DNA from: Bacteroidales bacterium
Lineage (GTDB): Bacteria > Bacteroidota > Bacteroidia > Bacteroidales > UBA932
Direction: 5' to 3'
NCBI GenBank assembly: GCA_016286385.1
Contig: JAEESO010000005.1
Location: forward strand, 1 to 64,000
DNA: 64,000 nucleotides
Made by a program: the position numbers and the translations under genes
Shown: piece after piece, positions 7,619 to 14,643 of the stretch
How the letters are laid out: each line of letters opens with the position of its first letter
How positions within the stretch are numbered: the first letter of the stretch is position 1
The notes under the pieces: model-generated
Told to the model about the DNA's origin: nothing
The model's input: only the letters and a program-made list of their open reading frames with translations
Database searches by the model: none

Positions 7619-8838
7619 TATCTGTATTGTATTTGAGTGTGTGAATCTATCTCAAGTGATTCCATCATTATACCCTCCTTGAGCCAGATTGTCTCCAGCT
7701 GAAGGTTGTCATGGGAGCCAAGATGCCGGAGGTTCCAGTTGGAGGACAGGTCCAGTTCCTTCAGGTTGGACTCATGTATGAACACCACCTGAAGCTGCCC
7801 GTTGTGGGAAAAATCCATAGTCTCCAACTTGACACCATAACATTCAAAATTGGATAGTTTGGGACAAAGTGCCAGGTCTATCGTCTTCAGGTTATCGGCC
7901 TGCATCAGATACAGGTAATACAGCTCAGGATTGTCAATTATGATATGCTTCAGATGCGGATCCCTTCCGCCGGAGAAAAATTCCAGCTTCTTGTTTGCCG
8001 ACAAGTCTATGGTTTCAAGCCAGTTATTTCCCATAGACAGGGATTTCAGGTTGACAAGGGTTTCCAGTCCGTCAAGGGATTCAAGATAAATATCCGAAAG
8101 GACTATCTCCGTGATGCCCTGAAGCTCCGATTGAGACATTGCACCGTTGCCGTCGGTATCAAAATTATTAAGCAGATACTCCAGTAGCCCGGGCTCAAAC
8201 TCCAGCTTGGCGGTTTTGAAAACCTGAGGGGCCGATTCTACCATCTCATATCCATTCTCACAGAACACGCGGAAACTGTATTCCATGTCCGAAGAAAGAT
8301 TCTCCCAGGTGTATGTCAGAGTATTGCCCATAAGCGGCACAACTACTTTTGTGGCCGATTCTTCATTACCGCCAAGAATGAAACCCGCAGATGTAAGGTG
8401 GGATGTGTTAGTGAGGCGGGCTTTAAGCGTAGCGGAGTATGTATTGGTGGCTACGTCTATCTCCTGTATGTCAGGGACAGGGATCCTCATGGTGCTGAAA
8501 GTAGATATTTCAGACAGGATCTCCTCTTTTCCGTTTCCCACAAAAGCGGCATACTGATAGATTGTAAAGGGGGCTAATCCTGTAAAGGTGGCCGATATCC
8601 TATTGCCGCTTGGCTGGCATTCCTTACGCTGTTTTTGGTTATTATCGGCCCAGAGATAAAAGCCGGCAGACGTGATGTTTTCCGCATTTTCCAGCACGGC
8701 TTCCAACGAGATGAAATCATACCCTGCTTCTCCTTTCAACGACGCGACCCTTGGTTGCAGCAGCGCCTGCGGAGGCGCCGTGACACATGCCCATAAAAGA
8801 GCCAGGACTACTGATATTGAAAGCTTTTTGGCACGCAT
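7618..8838 (-). CDS. leucine-rich-repeat lipoprotein with Fn3-like domains and an EF-hand-like loop
   Basis: The 406-aa product begins MRAKKLSISVVLALLWAC, a lipoprotein signal with Cys18. Residues of about 30-210 form two Fn3-like beta sandwiches (EAVLENAENITSAGFYLW and ATLKARLTNTSHLTSAGFIL share the same pattern). Residues 228-240 (DTDGNGAMSQSEL) are a canonical calcium-binding EF-hand loop. Then follow Bacteroidales-type leucine-rich repeats (LVNLKSLSMGNNWLETIDL, LKTIDLALCPKLSNFEC, LKELDLSSNWNLRHL). Such proteins are usually exposed at the cell surface and bind glycans or proteins. The gene is the first of a two-gene operon with an HTH-like protein, with a textbook promoter upstream at 8864-8894. 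Confidence 0.8.
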   Translation of the reverse strand: MRAKKLSISVVLALLWACVTAPPQALLQPRVASLKGEAGYDFISLEAVLENAENITSAGFYLWADNNQKQRKECQPSGNRISATFTGLAPFTIYQYAAFVGNGKEEILSEISTFSTMRIPVPDIQEIDVATNTYSATLKARLTNTSHLTSAGFILGGNEESATKVVVPLMGNTLTYTWENLSSDMEYSFRVFCENGYEMVESAPQVFKTAKLEFEPGLLEYLLNNFDTDGNGAMSQSELQGITEIVLSDIYLESLDGLETLVNLKSLSMGNNWLETIDLSANKKLEFFSGGRDPHLKHIIIDNPELYYLYLMQADNLKTIDLALCPKLSNFECYGVKLETMDFSHNGQLQVVFIHESNLKELDLSSNWNLRHLGSHDNLQLETIWLKEGIMMESLEIDSHTQIQYR

Positions 8839-8863
8839 TCCGTTTGTCGGTATTCATCTAATG

Positions 8864-8911
8864 CAAAGATAGGTTCATTTAAGGTTTAATCAAAGTCCAA
8901 AGCTGGTCCAT
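8864..8911 (-). promoter_or_regulatory. Bacteroidota promoter with upstream GGACC direct repeat
   Basis: On the reverse strand TTTG (8891-8894), a 19-nt spacer and TATCTTTG (8864-8871) form a near-perfect promoter for the LRR-lipoprotein operon. Immediately upstream lies ATGGACC (8905-8911), with TTTGGACT beside it, at exactly the same distance as in the promoter at 4258-4305. Confidence 0.7.
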
Positions 8912-8948
8912 TTGCAGCACCATTATACCCGAGTCACTGCTATAATTC

Positions 8949-9068
8949 AATATCGGCCCGCCTGGTAACTCCCTCTTCCTGAATCTTTTACGCAAAGTCG
9001 GGTGCACCTGCAGGTGCACCCGACTTTTACCAATCGGCTGAAACTCAGCCGTTTACGCGCCAGGGGCC
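8949..9068. repeat. 120-bp palindromic repeat, copy 1
   Basis: The element runs from ATCGGCC (8952-8958) to GGCCGAT (9065-9071), which form its inverted ends. Its centre is a perfect 34-bp palindrome at 8994-9027 (arms AAAGTCGGGTGCACCTG and complement). A second hairpin CGGCTGA-AAC-TCAGCCG lies at 9035-9051. It begins right after the stop codon of the phosphopantetheinyl transferase gene, so it probably also ends that transcript. A second copy in opposite orientation lies at 11544-11663. No protein is encoded; a MITE-like or REP-like element is the best description. Confidence 0.85.
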
Positions 9069-9070
9069 GA

Positions 9071-9709
9071 TTAGTCTCCCACCACCCACACAAGGACGTG
9101 GCGGTCGAAGGTCATATATTCTAGGTTGAATTCCTGCTCGTCGTCGTCTTTGTCCACGAAGGTGGCTTCAAGCTCACCTTCTCCGCGGTAACGGAAGCGG
9201 TCCACCTCTATCTGCTCTGCGAAGTCTACGCTGTACAGGCTGAGGAGCTTGAAGATTGCTTCTTTGGCGCACCAGTAGATGGCAAGCTGCTCATTGCGCT
9301 TCTCATCAGGGAGATCGTCAATCTCATCCTCGCTGAGAGCCTTTTTCTCCACGGCGGAGAAATCACGGTCCAGGGACTCTACGTCTATGCCGCAGTCCTG
9401 GTCATCGTGGAGGATTACCGCCACATACTTCTCAGTATGGGTTATGGAGATGTTGGTGGGGTTGTTCTCAAGGTAGGGCTTGCCGTTGTCGTGGTGGCTG
9501 AGGTATACCTTTTCGTCAAACAGGGCATTGAGGAGGGCCCTAACCGCAAGGCGCTGCTTGCGGAGGGATTCGCTCTTTATGAACGAGATCTCTTCCATCT
9601 CGTCGGTGGGGGTGGCGGCAAGTTTTACCAGCTCATCCTCGGTTTCTGTGATTTGCCACACGCCTATTGTGGCTTCGTTTTCAAGTTCCTTCTTTAAATA
9701 AAGTGCCAT
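9071..9709 (-). CDS. 4'-phosphopantetheinyl transferase (Sfp/AcpT type)
   Basis: The enzyme moves 4'-phosphopantetheine from coenzyme A to a conserved Ser of acyl or peptidyl carrier proteins in the cytoplasm. The 212-aa length suits the Sfp superfamily. The two diagnostic motifs are present: GIDVE (magnesium-binding Asp and Glu) and the downstream WCAKEAIFKL, where the Lys and Glu are essential. NISITHTEKYVAVIL is the usual SxSH-like strand. The gene is monocistronic. Its ATG is preceded by a leader of about 170 nt with strong secondary structure (9729-9880), and its stop codon is followed at once by the palindromic repeat. Whether it is the only holo-ACP synthase of the cell cannot be told from this window. 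Confidence 0.9.
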   Translation of the reverse strand: MALYLKKELENEATIGVWQITETEDELVKLAATPTDEMEEISFIKSESLRKQRLAVRALLNALFDEKVYLSHHDNGKPYLENNPTNISITHTEKYVAVILHDDQDCGIDVESLDRDFSAVEKKALSEDEIDDLPDEKRNEQLAIYWCAKEAIFKLLSLYSVDFAEQIEVDRFRYRGEGELEATFVDKDDDEQEFNLEYMTFDRHVLVWVVGD

Positions 9710-9728
9710 TACAAAATGTTCTGAACAA

Positions 9729-9880
9729 CAATACGGTAGCGCCCGATACTCTTTTTGGGGTATCAGGTTTCTCAGTTAGATGTGGTGGACAATCGTGGGG
9801 AAGGATCGTCTGAACCGACGACCTTCAACTGGCTGGATGTGACCGGACTGGGAGGCTCCATACTAATTGTTACAAATTCA
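9729..9880 (-). ncRNA. candidate structured small RNA or long structured 5' leader
   Basis: A TATCTTTG element on the reverse strand (9885-9892) should start a transcript near 9880 that runs about 170 nt before the next ATG. The transcript can close on itself: 9855-9869 and 9729-9740 pair over 4 + 4 + 3 bp with small bulges. Inside lies a strong hairpin (9800-9810 with 9817-9826, ten pairs and one bulge, loop of 6), plus a GATAC/GTATC hairpin at about 9739-9758. No credible protein frame exists. The long-range closing stem and size recall 6S-type RNA, but no sequence identity could be checked. It could equally be an attenuating leader of the phosphopantetheinyl transferase gene. Confidence 0.4.
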
Positions 9881-9884
9881 ACCG

Positions 9885-9892
9885 CAAAGATA
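9885..9892 (-). promoter_or_regulatory. -7 element for the leader RNA / phosphopantetheinyl transferase
   Basis: The reverse strand reads TATCTTTG. A TTTG lies at 9909-9912 with a spacer of 16 nt, shorter than the usual 19-21, so the -33 assignment is uncertain. Confidence 0.5.
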
Positions 9893-9933
9893 ATCATTTT
9901 TATGAATTCAAACACTTTTTGCGCGGAAATTAG

Positions 9934-9941
9934 TATCTTTG
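9934..9941 (+). promoter_or_regulatory. -7 element of the mdh promoter
   Basis: TATCTTTG lies 35 nt before the mdh ATG. It is divergent from the reverse-strand element at 9885-9892, so this gap holds two back-to-back promoters. Confidence 0.55.
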
Positions 9942-9976
9942 TGGCTGCAATTGAAATAACGTAAACAGAAAATATC

Positions 9977-10963
9977 ATGAAATTTCTCACAGACGAAAAA
10001 CTCCTTATTGTTGGCGCTGCCGGTATGATTGGCTCAAATATGGCCCAGACCGCTGCCTGCCTTGGCCTGTCTTCTAACATCTGCCTCTACGATATCTTTG
10101 AGCCCGGCCTCAAGGGTGTCCTGGCAGAAATGGACCACTGCGCTTTTGAGGGCGTGAACTTCACCGCCACCATTGACCCCGCAGAGGCCTTCAAGGATGC
10201 AAAATACATCATCTCCTCCGGCGGCGCACCCCGTAAGGAAGGCATGACCCGTGAGGACCTCCTCAAGGGCAACTGCCAGATTGCCGCAGAATTCGGCGAC
10301 AACATCAAGAAGTACTGCCCGGATGCAAAGTTTGTGGTTGTCATCTTCAACCCGGCCGATGTAACCGCCCTCACGGCCCTCATCCACTCCGGCCTTAAGC
10401 CCTCACAGCTCACTTCCCTTGCAGCCCTTGACAGCACCCGTCTGCAGGAGGCCCTTGCACAGGAGTTCGGCGTACCTCAGTACAAGGTTACCGGCGCCCA
10501 CACCTATGGTGGTCACGGTGAGGCCATGGCAGTATTCGCAAGCCAGGTGAAGATTGACGGAAAGCCCCTTTCAGAGCTTCCTCTTTCCGCAGAGCGCTTT
10601 GCAGAAATCAAGCACAACACCATCCAGGGTGGTTCCAATATCATCAAGCTCCGTGGCCGCAGCTCCTTCCAGAGCCCTGCATACCAGGCAGTTAAGATGA
10701 TTGAGGCCGCAATGGGCGGAGACAAGTTCTACTGGCCCGCAGGCACCTATGTCAATGAAGGCAAGTACAAGAACGTCATGATGGCAATGCCCACCGTAAT
10801 TGACGCCACCGGCTGCCACTTCTCCGCTCCCAAGGGTACCGCAGAGGAAATGGCCGCACTTGATGCATCCTATGAGCACCTTGTGAAGATGAGGGATGAG
10901 ATTGTGTCCCTTGGCATTGTTCCCGCAGTTGCAGACTGGAAGAAAGACAATGCAAATCTTTAA
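9977..10963 (+). CDS. mdh: malate dehydrogenase
   Basis: This 328-aa NAD-dependent enzyme interconverts malate and oxaloacetate in the cytoplasm; in Bacteroidota it serves the reductive branch towards fumarate and succinate. The N-terminal Rossmann motif is GAAGMIGSN (about 13-21). Arg-containing substrate loop APRKEGMTREDLL, the NPADVTA strand and the catalytic His in TGAHTYGGHGEAM follow in the normal order. Length and motifs match Bacteroidales malate dehydrogenases. It has its own promoter and is followed after 5 bases by a small exported-protein gene. The strongly biased codon use (few rare codons, many GCC, ATC and AAG) suggests high expression. Confidence 0.93.
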   Translation: MKFLTDEKLLIVGAAGMIGSNMAQTAACLGLSSNICLYDIFEPGLKGVLAEMDHCAFEGVNFTATIDPAEAFKDAKYIISSGGAPRKEGMTREDLLKGNCQIAAEFGDNIKKYCPDAKFVVVIFNPADVTALTALIHSGLKPSQLTSLAALDSTRLQEALAQEFGVPQYKVTGAHTYGGHGEAMAVFASQVKIDGKPLSELPLSAERFAEIKHNTIQGGSNIIKLRGRSSFQSPAYQAVKMIEAAMGGDKFYWPAGTYVNEGKYKNVMMAMPTVIDATGCHFSAPKGTAEEMAALDASYEHLVKMRDEIVSLGIVPAVADWKKDNANL

Positions 10964-10968
10964 GCCGG

Positions 10969-11544
10969 ATGAAAAAGATCATTGTTCTGGCTATCGCAGC
11001 CATAGCTTTCATCGCTTCCGGTGTTGTAGCAAACGCACAGTATCGGCCCAGCACCCTCAGCCAGCACCGCGCAGGCCTTGAGGATGAGAATGGCCATGCC
11101 CTCACGGACCAGGAAGTTTTCCAGCTCATTGACGAGGATGTCTATAATCAGACCTACGTAGGAGCATGCAAGCAGTACAAGACCGGTAAGATCCTCACCA
11201 TCGTGGGTGCCGCAACAGCGGGCGTCGGCCTGGTTGGTACCATCGCAGGTTCTGTCGCTACTGCTTATGCCATAGAGAACGGCCACGTTACCTTTGAAGA
11301 AAAGGACGGCCAGAAAGTAGTCAAGGAATATGACAACAAGGCAGCCCTTGCCGTATTGGGTCTTGCCGCCGGAGCCACTCTCCTTGCAGCAGGTGACATC
11401 TGCCTCAGCGTTGGTATTCCGCTTCAGGTTATCGGCAAAAAGCGCCTGAACTGGATTGCTACTGAGTACAATCACAGCAATTACAGCGCAAACATCCGCT
11501 TTGGCGCCGGCCAGTACGGCACCGGAGTGGTCCTGAGCTTCTAG
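10969..11544 (+). CDS. small exported hypothetical protein (191 aa)
   Basis: A signal peptide (MKKIIVLAIAAIAFIASGVV, cleavage after NAQ or near it) precedes a mature part with two Gly/Ala-rich hydrophobic stretches: ILTIVGAATAGVGLVGTIAG (about 73-92) and LAVLGLAAGATLLAAGD (about 127-143). Between them is a charged loop with ENGHVTFEEKDGQKVVKEYD. The last residues GQYGTGVVLSF end in Phe, as many outer-membrane proteins do. Similar small Gly/Ala-rich exported proteins are common in Bacteroidales and uncharacterised. It starts 5 bases after mdh and is probably co-transcribed. Its stop codon coincides with the edge of repeat copy 2. Confidence 0.75.
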   Translation: MKKIIVLAIAAIAFIASGVVANAQYRPSTLSQHRAGLEDENGHALTDQEVFQLIDEDVYNQTYVGACKQYKTGKILTIVGAATAGVGLVGTIAGSVATAYAIENGHVTFEEKDGQKVVKEYDNKAALAVLGLAAGATLLAAGDICLSVGIPLQVIGKKRLNWIATEYNHSNYSANIRFGAGQYGTGVVLSF

Positions 11545-11663
11545 GCCCCTGGCGCATAAACGGCTGAGATTCAGCCACTTAATAAATGTCGGGTGCACCT
11601 GCAGGTGCACCCGACTTTGCGTAAGTGACTCTGTGAGAGGGAGTTCCCGGCCAGGCCGATATT
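11544..11663. repeat. 120-bp palindromic repeat, copy 2 (inverted relative to copy 1)
   Basis: The reverse complement of this block aligns over its whole length with copy 1 at 8949-9068. The central palindrome is perfect over 28 bp at 11588-11615, and the second hairpin is CGGCTGA-GAT-TCAGCC at 11561-11576. It fills exactly the gap between the stop codons of two convergent genes and so can end both transcripts. One end carries GGCCGAT (11654-11660); the other has lost the first bases of the heptamer to the stop codon. Confidence 0.85.
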
Positions 11664-12168
11664 ACCTCAGCGGCTCAAGCGCCACTGTGCCGGGGATAAC
11701 ATCCACCGGAGGTTCTCCGTGAAGGTAAATGATGCGCTGGTTGGGGCTGCCACGGAAAAGGAGGTCAGTGTCCCTCTGCTCCAGGATGAACGGGCCGTCC
11801 ACAAGGACGTCCAAGTAAGGGAGCATTGCGGCCATCGTGGGATCGGCCTCAACTTCCTCCAGCGTGAACCCGGTCCAGCACCAGATGGTCTTCCTGGTTT
11901 CTTCCTTGATACGGCGGGCAAGTTCCGTGAATGCCGGAGCCTGGTACATAGGATCCCCTCCGGAGAAGGTTACGTTGGACATTGAATCCTCCTTTATGAT
12001 TTCCAGAAGCTCCTCAACGTCCATCCACTTCCCCGCATTGAAGTCCCAGCTCTGGGGATTGTGGCACCCCTTGCAGCCGTGCTTACACCCTGCGCAGTAA
12101 ATGGCCGTCCGGAACCCGGGTCCGTCGGCCATTGTCTGATGAAGTATGTCCAGTACTCTGATTTTCAC
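11662..12168 (-). CDS. nrdG: anaerobic ribonucleotide reductase activating protein
   Basis: This radical-SAM enzyme makes the glycyl radical on NrdD with S-adenosylmethionine and an iron-sulphur cluster. The 168-aa product carries the NrdG cluster motif Cys28-x3-Cys32-x2-Cys35 (CKHGCKGC) and the SAM-binding VTFSGGDPMYQ. The start is a GTG that overlaps the nrdD stop codon (TAGTG), so translation is coupled. The order nrdD then nrdG on one transcript is the normal arrangement. The enzyme works only without oxygen, which fits an anaerobic gut- or rumen-type organism. Confidence 0.93.
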   Translation of the reverse strand: MKIRVLDILHQTMADGPGFRTAIYCAGCKHGCKGCHNPQSWDFNAGKWMDVEELLEIIKEDSMSNVTFSGGDPMYQAPAFTELARRIKEETRKTIWCWTGFTLEEVEADPTMAAMLPYLDVLVDGPFILEQRDTDLLFRGSPNQRIIYLHGEPPVDVIPGTVALEPLR

Positions 12169-14378
12169 TATTCGTGAATCACGCGGTCGTGGAGTTCGGC
12201 AAGTTTGCCGGCGTTCCAGCGGTCAGTAGTACCTACAAGGTAACCGGTGATGCGCTGGAGGGTGTCAATGTGGTGACCGTGGCAGTGGGGGCACTCATGA
12301 AGGTCCTTCTCTGCGTTCTCATAGCCGCAGTCAAGGCAGCGGTTGCGGTTGTGGTTCACGGAGCCGTAGCCAATGTCGTACTTATCCATGAGGTCCACGA
12401 TCTGCATGATTGCCTCCGGGTTGTGGGTGGCGTCACCGTCTATCTCCACGTAGAAGATGTGGCCGGCGTTTTCATACTTGTGGTAAGGACCCTCGATCTT
12501 TGCCTTGTGCTCAGGCGTGCAGTGATAGTACACGGGAACGTGGCTGGAGTTTGTGTAGTAGTCCTTATCTGTGATACCGGGGATAATACCGAAGGTCTTC
12601 TTGTCCCTCTTGGTGAACTTTCCGGACAGGCCCTCTGCGGGAGTTGCAAGGAAGGTGAAGTTGTGCTGGTAGATCTCTGCGAAGCCGTTGATCTTCTCTG
12701 CCATATGGGAGACAATCCTCAGGCCCAGCTCCTGTGCTTCATCGCTTTCTCCGTGATGCTTGCCGATAAGTGCAATGAGGCACTCTGCAAGGCCGATAAA
12801 GCCGATTGAAAGGGTACCCTGGTTGATGACCTTCTCAATGGTGTCCTCACTGTCAAGTTTCTCAGAACCCAGCCACAGGCCGTTCATAAGGAGCGGGAAC
12901 TGCTTCTTGAGGGCGGTCTTCTGGAAATCGAAGCGCTCATTGAGCTGGCGGGCTGCGATTTCAAGGGCCCAGTCAAGCTTCTGGAAGAACTTCTGGATGC
13001 GGGCCTCTTTCTCAGGCTCTTCCCTCATTGCCTCAATACCAAGCTTTACGATATTGATGGTGGTGAAGGAAAGGTTACCGCGGCCGATAGACGTCTTGGG
13101 GCCGAACTTGTTGCCGTACACGCGGGTGCGGCAGCCCATGGTTGCTACCTCGTGCTCGAAGCGGCGGGGGTCATCGGCCTTCCAGGCGTCGTCCTGATTG
13201 TAGGTAGCGTCCAGGTTGAGGAAGTTGGGGAAGAAACGGCGGGCCGATACCTTGCAGGCGAACCTGTAGAGGTCATAGTTGGGATCTTCCGGGAGGTAGC
13301 TCACACCCTTCTTCTTCTTCCAGATCTGGATGGGGAAGATGGCGGTGCTGCCGTTACCTACGCCCTCATAGGTGGTGTTGAGGATCTCACGAATGATGCA
13401 GCGGCCTTCTGCCGATGTATCCGTACCGTAGTTGATGGAGGAGAACACAACCTGGTTACCGCCGCGGCTGTGGATTGTGTTCATGTTGTGGACGAACGCC
13501 TCCATTGCCTGGTGTACGCGGCCAACGGTCTGGTTGATGGCGTGCTGCATTGCCCTCTCCTTGCCCTGAAGGCCCACGAGATCCCTCTTGAGGTAGTCGT
13601 CAATCTTGACGGGCTTGAGCTCACTGTAATCCTTATTCTCCATATCGGAGATCTTGTCAATCTCTTCCTCATAGGTCTTGCGGACGTAAGGTGCAAGATA
13701 GAAGTCGAAGGCGGGGATGGCCTGACCTCCGTGCATCTCGTTCTGGACGGTTTCCATGGAGATGCAGGCAAGGACCGAAGCGGTTTCAATGCGCTTTGCG
13801 GGACGGGACTCACCGTGACCGGCCTTGAGACCGTGCTCAAGGATTACATCCAGGGGGTGCTGGATACAGGTGAGAGACTTGGTGGGATAGTAATCCTTAT
13901 CGTGGATATGGATGTAGTTACCTGCAACTGCCTCACGGACGGGGTCTGAGAGAAGGCACTCGTCCACATAGCTCTTGGTGGCCTCGGAGGCGAACTTCAT
14001 CATCATGCCTGCCGGGGTATCGGCATTCATGTTGGCGTTCTCACGGGTTATGTCGTTCACCTGGGCGTCAATGATGGTCTGGAAGATCTCATTGGTCTTG
14101 GCCTTACGGGCAAGGTTACGTTTGTTGCGGTAGCGGATATACTCCTGGGCAACCTCCTGGCGGGGGCTGTTCATGAGGTGGCTCTCAACTACGTCCTGGA
14201 TTTCCTCAACCGTCATCTCCTCCTTGGGCAGAAGGGAGATATCGTGGGCGATCTGGGCTGCCAGCACAATATCTTCACCGTTCTCCGTTACATCCATTGC
14301 CTTGAGGATGGCGGCAACAATCTTCTGGTTGTTAAATTCGACGCGACGTCCATCGCGCTTTAGTACACGTTTTACCAT
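12168..14378 (-). CDS. nrdD: anaerobic ribonucleoside-triphosphate reductase
   Basis: This is the class III ribonucleotide reductase large subunit, 736 aa, which reduces NTPs to dNTPs with formate as the usual reductant. An ATP-cone regulatory domain occupies the N terminus (VLKRDGRRVEFNNQKI). The C terminus has the zinc-binding Cys pairs (CLDCGYE and CPHCHG) and the glycyl-radical loop RITGYLVGTTDRWN. The glycine becomes the stable radical after activation by NrdG. A TAACTTTG element lies 47 nt upstream of the ATG. No NrdR-type box was sought in detail. Its stop codon overlaps the nrdG start. Confidence 0.95.
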   Translation of the reverse strand: MVKRVLKRDGRRVEFNNQKIVAAILKAMDVTENGEDIVLAAQIAHDISLLPKEEMTVEEIQDVVESHLMNSPRQEVAQEYIRYRNKRNLARKAKTNEIFQTIIDAQVNDITRENANMNADTPAGMMMKFASEATKSYVDECLLSDPVREAVAGNYIHIHDKDYYPTKSLTCIQHPLDVILEHGLKAGHGESRPAKRIETASVLACISMETVQNEMHGGQAIPAFDFYLAPYVRKTYEEEIDKISDMENKDYSELKPVKIDDYLKRDLVGLQGKERAMQHAINQTVGRVHQAMEAFVHNMNTIHSRGGNQVVFSSINYGTDTSAEGRCIIREILNTTYEGVGNGSTAIFPIQIWKKKKGVSYLPEDPNYDLYRFACKVSARRFFPNFLNLDATYNQDDAWKADDPRRFEHEVATMGCRTRVYGNKFGPKTSIGRGNLSFTTINIVKLGIEAMREEPEKEARIQKFFQKLDWALEIAARQLNERFDFQKTALKKQFPLLMNGLWLGSEKLDSEDTIEKVINQGTLSIGFIGLAECLIALIGKHHGESDEAQELGLRIVSHMAEKINGFAEIYQHNFTFLATPAEGLSGKFTKRDKKTFGIIPGITDKDYYTNSSHVPVYYHCTPEHKAKIEGPYHKYENAGHIFYVEIDGDATHNPEAIMQIVDLMDKYDIGYGSVNHNRNRCLDCGYENAEKDLHECPHCHGHHIDTLQRITGYLVGTTDRWNAGKLAELHDRVIHE

Positions 14379-14424
14379 ATTGCGTTTATATTTCTGTGAT
14401 CTGTTGGTTAGGTCGGACTGGAGA

Positions 14425-14432
14425 CAAAGTTA
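14425..14432 (-). promoter_or_regulatory. -7 element of the nrdD-nrdG promoter
   Basis: The reverse strand reads TAACTTTG, matching TAnnTTTG. A GTTG about 20 nt upstream (near 14453-14456) may be the -33 element. Confidence 0.5.
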
Positions 14433-14488
14433 TATCAAGGTTTTTGTATTTACAACGATTTTTCTGAAAAAAGTTATCAACAGTGTAT

Positions 14489-14520
14489 AAAAAAGCCTGT
14501 TAATTTGTTGATTAACAGGC
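14489..14520 (-). terminator. rho-independent terminator
   Basis: A perfect 10-bp stem GCCTGTTAAT / ATTAACAGGC (14495-14504 with 14511-14520) with a 6-nt loop is followed on the reverse strand by six T residues (14489-14494). It ends the transcript of the TPR and murein hydrolase activator genes before the nrdD promoter. Confidence 0.8.
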
Positions 14521-14611
14521 AATTATAAAAGTTTCTAATTTAGAATTATTCTAAACAATAACTTTTGTGTTTCTTTTTGATGGAAGTTATCAACACCCGT
14601 GAAAAACGGAG

Positions 14612-14632
14612 ATGCCCGATCAGGTCGGGCAT
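14612..14632. repeat. dispersed-type hairpin ATGCCCGA-TCAGG-TCGGGCAT
   Basis: The 8-bp stem lies just after the stop of the leftward EnvC-like gene. Short hairpins of the form ATGCCCGACC...GGTCGGGCATGACG are common intergenic repeats in many bacterial genomes. It probably protects or helps end the transcript ahead of the true terminator at 14489-14520. Confidence 0.5.
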
Positions 14633-14643
14633 GACGGAAAGGG

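Noticed and set aside
7618..8838. Dockerin or cellulosome component because of the EF-hand loop
   Set aside because: Only one DTDGNGAMSQSEL loop is present and there is no second dockerin helix pair or cohesin in the window.
9755..9964. Forward frame of 69 codons and a tRNA-like stretch (CTGAACCGACGACC) near 9810
   Set aside because: The frame crosses the promoters and hairpins of a divergent gap and lacks any protein features. A cloverleaf cannot be completed: there is no matching 7-bp acceptor and no normal T-loop.
12174..13949. Long forward frames (211 and 265 codons) opposite nrdD
   Set aside because: They are antisense shadows of a strongly conserved gene with G/C-biased third codon positions. 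The sequences are hydrophobic valine-rich strings without domains.
14474..14595. Two TTATCAACA words (14474-14482 and 14587-14595) as DnaA boxes or a replication origin
   Set aside because: Each differs from the strict box TTATCCACA, only two are present, and neither dnaA, an AT-rich unwinding region nor parAB genes lie nearby.
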